This document shows, one piece after another, positions 14,809 to 29,100 of a stretch of DNA of 64,000 bases. The DNA comes from Acanthacorydalis orientalis (Eukaryota; Arthropoda; Insecta; Megaloptera; Corydalidae). Position 1 is the first letter of the stretch, and each line of letters begins with the position of its first letter. The stretch spans positions 23,554,959 through 23,618,958 of the forward strand of contig CM068319.1 of assembly GCA_034766995.1 (NCBI GenBank), in the 5' to 3' direction. Position numbers and translations under genes: made by a program. The notes beneath the pieces were generated by a model. The model was given only the letters and a program-made list of their open reading frames with translations, ran no database searches and had not been told where the DNA came from.

Positions 14809-15451
14809 TTCTACACCATTAAAGTGCGCGTGTCTATTTTAATAAATTTCTGTTCTTGCCAAATACATTTAATACATATAATTTTTTACACAGAGAAAAA
14901 ATAAAGTGATTACCTAAGTCACCTTTTTTAAAATAAAGTTTAATTTCCTGATTTAGATTAAAATATATTTAAAATATTTATAATGTAAGTATAAAATGAA
15001 AATTTAATAAAAAAATCCATTAAGCGAAAAAATACTCCTTCGCTGCACCTTGGAGTTTTACTAAAACACGAATGTTATCTTTCTAAGTCGAATTGTTTGA
15101 GAATTACAAATACACAAACGTTTAATTTTATTTATTATAATATCAAGAATTTTCAAAATATATGTGTTTATGAGAAGAAATCACCATATTTTTTAAACAG
15201 TCCTCTGTTTAAAAAAAATAGTGTGCCAAAGTTCCTGAATAGCTTATATTATCTGTAAAATAGTATAGAGTAACTTTACAAGATCTGACTGAATGGTTCT
15301 ATATTCTACAAGAAATATTAAACATTATAGATTAAAAAAAAGTCTTATTGTTAACAATAAGGCTATAAAAAATATTACTTGCAAGATATTAATATTCATT
15401 CCACTCTTATTAATTATTTAGTTCCCTGTAATACGATAAACTATGCCCGAA

Positions 15452-15736
15452 CTAAATTGTTAATTGTTTGAGGCAATTTTTATAATGGAAAGATAGAATT
15501 ATCTTTATTTCTGCTCTCTGAAACTTGAACTTTTGCTTGCGTTTAGAATTATTACCTAAAAGTTCAATAAGCACTTCATTAGATAATTGTTTCTCATGAC
15601 CCATTTCCACAATTTGTTGAAACACACCTGTATCATTCTTCATAAATGCACTCGGATTGTATCTTTTTACTCCACACTTAGTACATATTATAAAGTAAAT
15701 CTCTTCCAAACTTTTAACAGTTGCAGAAAAACTCAT
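15452..15736 (-). CDS. Unrecognised 94-codon open frame
   Basis: A minus-strand frame from ATG at 15736 to the stop at 15452 reads as ordinary protein, not as a translated repeat. It has a CTKCGVKRY segment with two Cys, an acidic and hydrophobic middle (QIVEMGHEKQLSNEVLIELL) and a Lys-rich stretch (SKRKQKFKFQRAEIK). The last 15 or so codons turn AT-rich and may be intron. I do not recognise a family. It could be an exon of an unannotated gene or a transposon relic. No splice partners were found. Confidence 0.3.
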   Translation of the reverse strand: MSFSATVKSLEEIYFIICTKCGVKRYNPSAFMKNDTGVFQQIVEMGHEKQLSNEVLIELLGNNSKRKQKFKFQRAEIKIILSFHYKNCLKQLTI

Positions 15737-15788
15737 TTATAAAAAATTCATTATTAAATCTAGATTTTCTCAATATAAATTTAAATAA

Positions 15789-15828
<40 letters not shown>

Positions 15829-16719
15829 TACTGTGGTTCATTTTTTCACAATGTAAATCGAAAGATATCAGAGAATTCAGGATTTCAAGCATCCCATAAC
15901 GTTCCAAGGAATTTATAATTTAATAATCTCAATTTTTCAATATGAAATTAATTCATTAACTTTTGATTGAATTCAGAGAAGTCTCCATTCAAACTGAATA
16001 TATATTTTCATTTCTTGCACATTTACAAATTGCCTACAAATTTAAAATAAAATGATTTTTATTCTTTGTTTTTGTTAAAGAATGCACATATTTTTAATAT
16101 ATATATATATATATATTAATATAAATTTTATATTCATTATAAATTGAAAACTAACGAAAAATGTTTAATGCGTAATAAAAAGAACATAATACAAACATTA
16201 AGATGAAATCAGTCAAAATAATTACATCTTATTTCACTTTGTAAATTGCAATATTATTCTTACTAGAAAACAGAAAGGTGATATGTAATATGCCACGAGA
16301 AAAGTTTCTTTTATTATATGCATAGTAAACACAATGCAATATATATAAGAATTCATTAACCTTCAGTCATAGACCGGATTCAGTTTTCTGATATCATCCG
16401 GTTTTACGAATCTAATGCGTAACTCCGCTTCGATCAGACTGAAATTATTCAGATTTTTTTCAGTTCTCATTGAGACCATGATTTCTAAAATTAACTTAGC
16501 TATGTTTGAAATCCGAATTCAGATCTCACGATTCGTTAAGGATGGGAAAATATTTGTTTATAATATAAGCATGATAAAAATATAAGAGAAAATTTATAAT
16601 AGTATCTATTTTAAGTATTTTTTTTTTATTAAAATGTACACTAATGCCATTTATACTTCTTGTGATATTTTATAGTGTCCTTTTCTAATAAAAAATAATA
16701 TATTTAATGAAATTAGATT

Positions 16720-16764
<45 letters not shown>

Positions 16765-17544
16765 TATATTAATAACAAAGTATTAGCTATTTTGATCCAA
16801 TAGTCTCTTAAAATCTTTTGAAATTAATTTCAGTTATACACAGTGTACAAAATAATTAAAATTATAAATATGAAAATATATGTAGGTCATATTTTTGTTA
16901 TATATATATATATATATATATAGTTAACATTAACTAAAATTATATAAAACATTTCGGAATCAATTACTTTATCCTGAATTTCAATAAAAATGAATCACTT
17001 ATATCTTAACAATAAAGAAAAAAAAACATTGACGAGTTGCGCTTGGTAGTTTAATATAATTAGCAGTGATTTTCCAGTTGAATAAATATATCCACTTACA
17101 AAAAATAAATCTGTGTTAAATAAGTATGAATGCATCTGCTCAGAACTGCAAATCTGCTAGAAAGAAATTCATTCAAAAAGAATATTTGGAATTTTTTAAC
17201 TAGTTACTATTGTCTTTACTTTTACTATGAAAAAAATATTTTTGGTATCAGTCACTTGAATAAACATTTATAGTAAATAACTGTTATTATAATATTTCAT
17301 AACAAACCTCATTGCAAAATAAAAATTTCTGCTACTAGAGAAATGTTAAAACAGTCGTAATTTAAAACAAGAAGAGCAATTAAAACGCTCAGTTAGACAG
17401 TTTAATACATGTATGTTTTCTTATTAATATACATATTTTATATAAACACAACTATACACATTTAATTAAGTTGTTTCATATTGTTTCCATTAGATCATTC
17501 CATGAATAAACTGTTATCTATGACATTTTTTTATCATTTTACAG
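15737..17544. other. Intergenic / putative 5' UTR intron, no gene seen
   Basis: AT-rich DNA with short (TA)n arrays (15794-15824, 16100-16117, 16722-16759, 16900-16921). A less AT-rich patch near 16365-16560 has no open frame or terminal repeat I can define. Confidence 0.5.
16722..16759. repeat. (TA)n microsatellite
   Basis: TA run of about 38 bp. Confidence 0.95.
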
Positions 17545-17601
17545 ATGACAACTGCACGAACACGGCCGCTACTTCTGCATACGAATAACGTTCTGTACTA
17601 A
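17545..17601 (+). other. Upstream ORF in the cadherin leader
   Basis: The exon that carries the cadherin start opens directly with an ATG after the acceptor TTTTACAG. That ATG begins an 18-codon frame (MTTARTRPLLLHTNNVLY) ending in TAA at 17601, only 4 nt before the cadherin ATG at 17606. If the acceptor is right, ribosomes would meet this frame first, so it may dampen cadherin translation. Inference only. Confidence 0.5.
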
Positions 17602-17605
17602 CACG

Positions 17606-19354
17606 ATGCCATTTTCAGAACAAATTTATCTTGTGTATGGTGTTATCATTCTGCTCATCAGTATACAGCCATTCGTCCACGCACAAGGTTTGAACTTTGT
17701 ACATTTGACCATTTGACATCAACATACTTTTTAAAAACGAATTGCACGTTTTCATGTTTTTGAAAGTATATTTATACACGTTATTTGATGTTTTTATTTT
17801 TTATACACATTTTTTCATTGTTATTTATTATTATTCTAAAGTAAATAATGAGATGTAGACTAGCACGTCGATCTGAAACACACACCGCTTGTTAAAAAAT
17901 GTTCAGAAAACCGTTAGAGCAACCAAATAGACATCTATTATTTCTAATATATAATTTTGCATATTTTCAATCTAATTTTTATTTATGTATTTTCATTATT
18001 TAACTGTTAACTATTTTTTAGTTATGTTTAAATATTGTTTGGTACAAGTTTTTTAAAGAAGTTCAGTATTTTTTACAATTTTAATTCAAATGCTTAATAC
18101 TTTTTACAGTACAACTCTTGTGAAATTAAAAATAATTTAATTACATATGATGTAATTAATATAACGATTATTTCATTAATTTACTCTCGTTGTGAATCGT
18201 TCATCTATATCGATATTAAATTTAATTTGGATTTCAATTTTTCTTTTGTTATTTTTAATAAATAACTAAAGATTATTATTATATAAATATATTATATATA
18301 TATATATATATATAATTTATCAAAACAATAAAAAAAATTTCAACTACTAATTAATGAATTGCATTTCAAAATTGATTGTAACAATTACCAGGCAAGATTA
18401 TTTAGATCACTATTCCGTAAAATTTAGTCTCTTTAAAGTAAATGTAAGCCTCCTTTCAAATCTTAGAGGTTACCACTTTTTTCTAATAAAATTTAAATAT
18501 TATTAGGTAGATATTTAGAAAGAATACTAGGGTTTAGTGGTTAGTATTTTTCAAAACTAAAACAACAGCAAACAACGTTACATTTTTAAGAACACCTTTC
18601 TCCTTTTATTATACAAGTATGCAATATGCAGTATACAGTGTTTTAATCGTATCTTCCTAGAATGACCGCTAGATTTCCATATTTAAAAATAATTGATCAG
18701 AAAATCACGACAAACAAATAATTATAAATTAAAATATTAGTTGTAAATTAATGAAAATAATTCAGCATATCAAGCAATAATTCGCAGCATACCTAGGTGG
18801 TACAGAAAACCGATTGCGGAGTTTTGATTTGGACAACGATAACATATAAAGAACATATTTATTAAATTATTTTTTTATTAGTTTATTCAAAAATACGTTT
18901 ATTTTAATCGATTTAATTAAAATTAAATTACATAAATAAAACATTTATTTAAAATAACTAAAGAATAATAATCTGGATGAGTAAACACACTCAAAGGAAA
19001 ATATTAACTTCAAAATGGTATAAAAAGTTTATATAAATTTAATTTATGTTGCAGACAAGTTAATTTTTTATAAATATAAAAATGAGAACTAATCAATTGA
19101 TACAGATCGATTATGTAAGAAATTAAAAGTGTAAAATATTATATATTGTGAAAAAAAATTTTATTAGTTTTCTTCATAGTTCGATTCATTAAATTGTCAA
19201 TTTAAAATTTTTTAATTTATTAAATTCTCGTTTTGCTGTAGAGAAAAAAGTGTAGACATACAATAATTTAATTTAAAACAGCTATGCTTCTTACAAGAAT
19301 TAAAATAAATAAAAAAAAACATTTAATAATATTAATTTCACACATCACATTTAA

Positions 19355-19396
<42 letters not shown>

Positions 19397-19883
19397 AAAA
19401 ATGCTTAAACAAAATGATTTCCTGACCTTCAAAAACAATACCAAAACTAAATACCTTTTAAAATATCCTTTTGTTATTTTACACAATTTACATACACACC
19501 CGCATTTGAAATTTTTAATAATAAATGAAATTACGAATATAATCCACCTACCTATCTTAAAGTACTTCTTAAAGAGATTTTTTTAATTACAATGTTAGTA
19601 TATTACATTACTTGGAAAAAATGGTTATCTTCATTTCATTGAAAGATTTCTACACAACATATTTTGATTCTCTAACCTGTAATTTTTGATATGAGTATTA
19701 CGAACAAAAGATTTTTTGAATAGAAGTGTTTATGTAAAATTGTTAATGATACTTAATTATTTTTTAATTATCATAACAAATTTAAATGATCGTATCTATA
19801 CTCTCTAGAAAACATTTCACAATGGAAGTATAGTTAAATGGTACTCTATAGTTCTCACATATTCATATTACATACATATATTC

Positions 19884-19930
<47 letters not shown>

Positions 19931-20144
19931 ACATATATCCACATTTGTTGACACAAGCTTTAACATAGGGTTTTCAATTTAATGACAGAAAAACTCATCA
20001 ATATATTATACCATCACGAAACAATATTTTTATAACGATTTATTAATACAATTAGAATATCTAGAAATATATTATTTGTAATATTATACAATCATTAGGA
20101 AATACTTTTGAAATATGATACATTAATGTTTATATACATACATG

Positions 20145-20211
<67 letters not shown>

Positions 20212-20489
20212 CAAAAGCTATTCATTTGGAATCGAAAAATATAAAAAATTACTAAAATAGACTAAATAATAGTTGAGACAAGAATATCAGATATACTACA
20301 TCATTTAAATTATAACAAATTGAAAGAAGTGTTTTAATAGAAATAACTTTTCGAAATCAATTCTTTGAACGCCTTTCTATCTATTCTATAAAAAATGTTT
20401 TTTTCATGTAAGTTCTTAATATTTTTTCATATAATAATTAATATAAGTAAATGAATGTTTACTTTGTTTAATCAGTTACATATTTAGAG

Positions 20490-20555
<66 letters not shown>

Positions 20556-22353
20556 TGATTTGTTAATAATTAAAAAAAAACACCAAAGAACATAAATACA
20601 TATTTTAGTAATCAGTAAATCATACCGACTTATAAAAGCTTTTAACTTGACTTGTACAATCAATGTGTTACCTCTTCAACCTTGACATTTTCAATTTACC
20701 AATGACACATCCCCTAATCGGGTAGATATTGTGATAATATGTATAAAAAAAAAACAAGGAACATTGGACACTTAAATATTGATTTATAATAAAAGCTTTT
20801 TATTGTCATTGTATTTGATAGAATCTTTTACAATTCCATATCGAACAGTAGTCATAATAATGGTAATAGAGGTATTGTATTACTCATCGTGGTGTAGTCA
20901 TAAAATGTCGTTTTGCAATAAAGCATAAGTACGCGATGAATTATTTTATTTAATTGGAGTGATTGTTACCATTTTCACATAGTGGCCTTGAAATAATTAT
21001 ACATGAGTCGTACATAACATGGGGTTCATTCAATGGCTAAGCAATTTTGTTGATTTGCTTATTCTGCTATTCGGCCCAACAGGTATGTTTATATATTTAT
21101 AGTGCATATATTTAAAAACCAGAAGTACGGACACGTTTTAATCATATTAAGCGTTTTATTCGCTATAAATTTTATGTACTGTATTTCCTGCTTCGCAAAT
21201 TATTGCGGTTTATTGTTTTCGACTGAATCGTTTAATAAAATTTTCTTAAACGTTTCTCATTTGATCAAATAAATTTCTGTACATATTAGAATGAATTAAA
21301 TATGTCATTATAAATTTAAACGTTTCATTTAAAAATAAAATAAAATTTTAAATGTGCGAAAAGCAATAATTCTCAACAGATCTTGAAAACTAAGTGTACA
21401 TTTAAATATCTAGTTCGTTTCTTTTATTACATGAAGTTACATGTTTTTACAAAATCGTAACTAGATATTTTACACTAACATCTGTTAAATATGAAACCTC
21501 ACACATCGAGCTTATTTAAATATTTATCTTTGTCTATATAATTTTCATTCATTCATATCATCAGAACAACTGACTGGTTGTTGTCCATATAACCATAAGA
21601 ATTTGTAGGGTTGCCTAATTGCGTTTGTTAACTAGAATTAGGCCTCAATGTAATCGGTCAGATATTAATATTTATCATTAAAATTAAAACTCAACAATCA
21701 GTTATTTTTACTAGCGACAGTGGACGCATTCTGCCGCAACAAACATTTTTTCACTCATTAAAGTTAAAAATAAAATTGAAGTTCCAAAATATTAATTATT
21801 ATCAAAGAAGTACTCGTTCATATCTTTCATTTTATACTTCTAAGCAAAACGTAAGAAACATAAAATAATATTAACAGCAATCACTTCTTTCTTTTTTTAA
21901 AAAAAAGTAACATAAAAACAAGATACTGATATTATGAGATATATAAACATTTCTATAAATATAACAGGATTTCATTATGGAATCATTTATTCTACAAAGA
22001 TCATAATTTATTTCTAGAATCACCAATTTCCAATTCGCCTGGGAAAAACCTCGGGCCTACCGTGGGTAAGTGTATATAATATAAAATAGTCTTTCTTTAT
22101 GCGACCAGAAGTTTATATCTACAAAATATTGTTCACTTATAAAAGTTAAAAACATTATTTAAAGAAAATGTTTGTTAATATATAATGAAAATTTCATATA
22201 ACGAACTCCACAGTTACGAAATTCTCTATTTAATGAAAACTAAGTCCTATTAGTAGATTTAGCAAAATATTATATATGACTCTTTATAACGAATTCTCTC
22301 TATAACAAAAAAAGATGCTAGAGGAAAGTTTGTATTAGAGAGATTTTACTATA

Positions 22354-22405
<52 letters not shown>

Positions 22406-24565
22406 TATTATTGCAGATGCAGACATATTTTTATGTGTTCTATTCGTTCTATTCTAAGGTTGTGTGCGAAAACTGACTAAATGGCCGACTAAACTAAATT
22501 ATTGAATTTAGTGTCGTTGTTAGAGTCCAAACTGTGCGGAAAATTGCCGTGATTAAATTAAATTTTATTTTTTATTTTATCCATTTATCTATCTTTATTT
22601 TCACAATATTGGTGTTCGCAAAAAAATCCTCCGTGGGTTACATTTTTTTTAGAAAAGGGCGAACCTTGTCAGCATAAAAACCTAAAATCAATTTATTTTA
22701 CATTTATTTTTTTTTTGTAAAACCTTTCGAATTATTTTCGATTTTATTATCAAGCAAGGAAATACAATTTGTTGTTAGTATTGTGTAAATATTTAATTAA
22801 ATTTAACTCAAAATTGACCGAAATAGATTTTTTTTCTATAACCATGTATTTTTGCTTAAAATCGTCTGCCATTTTTCGTAAATGTATGAAAATTTATTTT
22901 TAAATGTACACAAATATGTATAATACAAAATTTAACAATTTAAGCGTAATTATATATATATATATATATATATTATATATCTACTTCTGTTTAGGTAAAT
23001 ATTTGATTTGTTACTGTATTATTATAATATTTGAACAACTAGTTCAAATATTTATTGTAGGGATAAATACCTCTAAATTTGCTATAAAATATAGCACATT
23101 CAAACATACATAAATCCTAATATTATGTTCTTATCTCTAGCATATATACATCTTATCTAAACAATATTATGTTTGATAACTATTATTTACTTTAGAAAAT
23201 AAATAAACTATAAAATTAACAATGAATATTTTGACATAATACACCTTTATTTGTTCTGAAATTTTTAATGTAAATATATTAAACCTTAATATAACTTTTT
23301 CAATTGCTGTTTTGAAAATGCTGTACTTTTAACATTTTTTAAAAATATTATATAGTTTTTTAAATAATCCTCTACCGGGGAAAAATATTTAATTTAAATC
23401 CACTACAGAGATAACAGTAAATCATCGGATATTTCTCTTATGCATCCATCGTTGGTTACTGATAATTTGTTTTTAATTCCGCTGAGAAAAATAGACAATA
23501 ATTAAATTAATATATTAAATTAAATCAATATATTAAATTAAAATTATTATAATTAAATTAATACAGCTTCTTTTATTCGCGTTAAAAAAATGTAAAACGA
23601 AGAAAGTCATATGCTATTAATAACAAAAAGAAATAATGAGAATAAAAATAAAACGAAAATAGTTATATACATTTGTCCTGATGGTTATGTCTCTTCACCA
23701 TTAGATTAATTTCTCTTTAATGATTAGATATTACTTTAGTTTTCACATATACGTTATTCCAATATCTACCTAAAGATAGCTTAATAGTGGATAATATATA
23801 ATACATTCAGATGATCTAAAAGAACGAAAGGCACAAGAATAACGCATAAATAGGAACATATTTATAAAAAAAATAAACAATTAAAGAAATGCACACCTAA
23901 AAGAGTTTGAAAATGGGTAAAAACGCATATATCTATTGTGTTCGCAGTTGAAAGTAGAAGTCAAATGAAATACAATTTTTAATATAAGCCAATATTCAGT
24001 TATTTGATGAAATTTTTTTTTGTGGTTCTACATGGTAGAAACTACATTGATAACATAACTATCACTCCTATTTTTACACTCAATAATATTTAATAACGAA
24101 TTATACTAAAAATGTATTTCATTTCATTTGCACTACCTACCCCTCAGCTCGATAGATATTTCAAGAAAGCAAGACAACTGATAAACAATATAAATTAATG
24201 TCAGAGAGATGAGAAATATAAAAAGGTTCATAAACAGAGTAATGAATAAATATGGTAAGGATATTAGAAAATATATGGCAAATCATTGGAAAAAAATAAA
24301 TACTGGATCACATTTAAAATGTAGACATTTGTAAGAAACATTGCTCATTAATGTATCGTTGAAGGCCAAAGATGATACTCATTATAATAATTTTAGAAAA
24401 CAAATTCAATAAGAAATACATAATACTTTTCAACGTAATACTGAAATTAATTCTATTTAATTAACTAATTAGTAGCAAGAAAAATCGGACCTAATTAAAA
24501 AATTCGAACAGCATTACATCATTATGATAATTCATATAATTTAAATGATTGTAGAATAATATTTT

Positions 24566-24621
<56 letters not shown>

Positions 24622-26519
24622 GAACTAGAGTAAAATCGAATATAAAAACTAATTCAATAATAATATGTATCATTTTTGACAGACAATTAATAACGATTTT
24701 CTAAAACGATCGTTTTCTAAACGACAGTTCGGAATAAATCTTAGAGTATTATAAAAATAACGACCAATAGAAACGAGGCAAAAGAAAATATTGCTGCTTC
24801 TTCTTGACACGAGCAGCCTGTCAGTTACCGTCCGGCCGGAGTTGCGGTTGTGCATAGAGCATAGCGGATCATCCGCCGTGATTCCGGTCTTAGCGATCTC
24901 AAACTGCCGCCCCGTACATAAAATATTTTATAGAGAAACACGTTCTGTTGTTCAGACCCACCTTAATGTTTTGTTTAGAAATACGAGATAGGATTACTGA
25001 CTTATTTGATATACATATATCTATTACTAGACATACATACACATCATAATGTATAACTACATAAGCTTTTCTGTAATAATTATTTATATTCTTTAAACAA
25101 ATTGTTTCTATTTTAACAATAACGTTTACTTCGTTAAATTTCAAGTACCTTCACTATTTTAATTCAAACATGAAACTACATTTACATATTTTTTTAATTT
25201 TCTCTATTTAAAAAAAAATCGAACCAGTTTTTTAATAGACATTCATTTTCCAAATATTGCAACCGTTTATATTACTACAAATTTATATCACTACAATTTA
25301 ATATTTTATATTTGATTCCTTACTATAGACATTCTCGATAAGCTAATCGCAAAAAGATGTTCCATTTTATTTGAAGTTATGTTTTATTTTCTCGAGTGTT
25401 TGATGAATTTAGTTGTTCTTTTTTATACTTCTTCGTTTTAGTTATAAAACGTACATGATTTAAACCCTAGTTTCAACTAAAATTAATCTTGGAAAAATGT
25501 AAAAAATAGAAAATAAAATTTCATTCTTATTTTATTAGGCTGGTGCGAAAATAATTGCGGTTTTTATCATTTTAAGTTTGGCGACGACTTTTCTAGTTAC
25601 CGTTATACTTTGTTATAATAATGCGATACATCATTTTAAATAATGAAATTAACATTACTGACTTTAAGTTGTGTCTATTGTATTCATTCTTTAGTATTGT
25701 TGGATATAACCTGTTAAATCAGTCGGGGAAAAAATCAAATTCGCGCGATTTTGTTGTACAAATGACTTTAAAAAAAATAAATGAACTCGGTTATGAAACC
25801 TTATCTCATCCACCTTATTCTCCGGACCTGTCTCCAACAGATTATCATTTTTTTTAACATTTGAGTAATTTCCTATAAGAGAGATTTTGAAAGATCAAGC
25901 ATCAGCTCAAAGCGCTTTCGATGAATTTATTAATTCCAGAACACCAAAATTCTATCTTGTAGGAATAAACAAATTTGTTTCCCGTTGGAAGAAATACATG
26001 CAGGCCAATGGTCTTTATTTTGATTAACAAATATAACTTTTAACTGATATATGCGTCTTTATACTCCATATGTAAAAACCAGAATTATTCTTGCACCGAA
26101 CTAATATTAACATTTTATTTCATATTTTATACATATTTAACTCAGCACATTATTCTAAGAAAAAGACAAATGTAAAATGTGAAAGTTTTTATGAGTATTT
26201 AATATAAAAAATAGAACAATGTGTTCGTTCATTCTTTCACAAAATACAAAAATAGATATGATAAAAATTTGTAAATATTCCTAAAAATCTTTATATACAC
26301 TTATAAATATAGTTTGAAAGTTAATCAAAGTAAGTCAATTTTTGGTAATTTTTTTCGTTCTGTAAAAATTTTAAACTATAAATATTTTCGGAGAATTATA
26401 ATCAAATAATATCAAAATGATGACTCAGAAGTCATAAGTAAAAGTAAAAACACATAACTTTCAACATCAAAACTTTCTAGATTCCTGTTAAAAGTGTGAC
26501 AATATAACTGATCTCAAAG

Positions 26520-26568
<49 letters not shown>

Positions 26569-27079
26569 AATTATTCTACATTATTACATATAATTCACAA
26601 CTTCCAATAAAAAAAAAACAGTATTATCATAAAATTTAAATAAAATATTATACTTATAAGGTAAGTAATTTAAAATTTGAAAAGATATTTATTGATTGAT
26701 ATATTAGGTTCTTTTTTTATACATTAAAATTCTTCATTACATATTAATCAAAAATTGAAAAAAAATCTATTTGACTGTGATGCCATTCTAACAATAAGAG
26801 TCAATAATTTTGCTATTACTGAAATTGTCGTTACAACTATTATTATTATATACGATTTGTTTTAATCGTTTAAAATTGAATGTATTAAGAAAATTTAATT
26901 TATGAAATTATAATACAATTTGTTCATACAAACGATTATTAAATTTTTTTTGACGTAATCTTGTACGTTTTATTCGCGTGTCAGTAATTATACACATAAT
27001 AACATGAAATACGTTTGCAAATTATTAAATGTTACTTCATAAAATTCTATACGATTAAACATTGAATTTTAAAAATAAT

Positions 27080-27165
<86 letters not shown>

Positions 27166-28600
27166 TAAGAGCAATTCTGATAGAACTGATATGGATTATT
27201 TGATCAAAAAAGGAAGTTTATAATGCTAATTTATCTATTTACGGGCCCGCAAAATGCAAATAGAAAATATTTTTTCGTCTCACATAGGTATATTTTTTTA
27301 CATACGCATAAGTATAAAATAAAAACCGACAAGTGTAGAAAAAATATAGATAAATATTCTATTTTCAATAAAATCATGAAATCTTCGAATGAATAGTGGT
27401 TTTATACTTTGGAAATATTCGTTTCTTAAGGGTCCCCTACGTTATCAATTTGGCCTTCAGTCAAACCGTACAGTTAAATCTAAAGTTAAGAGTTTTAACT
27501 GATCTGATTGTGTGTACACACATCATCAGATATAACTGATACAATCTGTACATTCATAATCAGATTCCTTCCTCGATCGCGATCTGCATTTGGAAGAATC
27601 TCTTTTATTTTTGTTAAAACCCTATCATAACCATTATTTATTTTGATTTTATTGTGATAATTTTTGAACTTTAGTTTCTATAACGTCTCTGGAGTATGAA
27701 AAACTTCAATGAATTTTAAAAGAAAGTCTTTTGACTATGATGCCATTTCAAACTGTCTTAGTTCTGCTAAACTTTTTTAAATAATTTAAAAAGCTTATAA
27801 CTTAAAAATAAATAACTTAAAAAGAAGCCGCAATGATAGTAGAACTAGAAGGCAAAATGAAAATTGAGAAATATGTACAAGTGTGCATAGAAGGGTTTAT
27901 TTTCGAGGAACTATTTATCGTGTAGAGTTGGGAAGGATTTCCTCTCTTTTCGAGAGCCGCGAATGCTTCGTTCTCGGAAAGCTTTTCACAGAAAATTAAC
28001 TTTTTTTTTCGTACATATGTTTTGGGCGTTTTTGCAGTAATACATAAGCCTTTTTAAAAAAATTGTCGAGTACATTAAAGTTTAATTTAATTTTTAGCTA
28101 ACTAAAAAAATAACTACCTAAAAATAATTTAAAAAACTAGAAGATGCAAACAAAAACTGTACGATTTCACTGGAACTGCAACACACAGTCTCGAATTTTA
28201 TTGTCGTTCAGTTGACCGGATAAACAAATCGATGGCCTTTTTTCCAGTTCTTCAGTCGAACTGATCAGTTCAAAACGGAACGATACAGACACCACACACC
28301 ATTAGTTTATCGTACCTGTCACAACTGAGTAGCCAGAACTGATAGTGTATGAAGCCCTTTAAATATCTAACTTCAATAAAATTGGAACAAGAAATTAATA
28401 ATATCTGGCATGAGTCCGTTTCAAAACTAAACAATTTTAAAGGGAATCCGTTGGCACTGAATTCGGTTAAATAAATATAAACAGATAAATAGAAAAACCT
28501 TAACAACACATATACATTTTTACCTATTTTCAATATTTTTTATCGATAATTATTTGTTTTAAACTCTTTTATTATTTTCATAAAATGTAATATATATATT

Positions 28601-28645
<45 letters not shown>

Positions 28646-29040
28646 TGTTGTAATTTTCATTTATACGCCTCATAAACATTTTCACAGAGACTACCATAGT
28701 TTTCAAATAAACGAAACTGAATGTAAATCTGTAACCATTGAGTGTGTGTATTCGTGTAGCCGGTTTATTATTCATTTACAAGAGTTTTGCTTGTGAATTG
28801 TATGCACTAAATCCATCTTATGCATATTGATATCTGGAATCATGTTCTAAACAGTGAACATAACCCAAATGCAAATAAATGATAAAATCATTCGTGAAAT
28901 CATTTATAAGTTCTTATTGTGCGTATAGTTCGATTGTGTTTTCCAGTTTACATATATAGATCTTGAGTATTAGTTACTATTGTTTCGTTTTACCCTATTT
29001 CGTATCAAAATTGATATCAGCAGATTTTCTAGTATACTAA

Positions 29041-29100
<60 letters not shown>

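Larger units (their letters stand above)
14209..15450. other. Intergenic / intronic, repeats only
   Basis: AT-rich DNA with two (TA)n arrays. I see nothing coding. Confidence 0.5.
17688..21018 (+). other. Cadherin intron 1, first part
   Basis: AT-rich intron with (TA)n arrays. The segment about 20640-21018, just before the alternative first exon, is less repetitive and is the natural place for an alternative promoter; no core promoter motif is certain. Confidence 0.5.

Noticed and set aside
28270..28533. 87-codon minus-strand frame with hydrophobic segments
   Set aside because: Considered as a membrane protein exon, but the hydrophobicity follows from T-rich sequence, and no splice partner or family likeness was seen.
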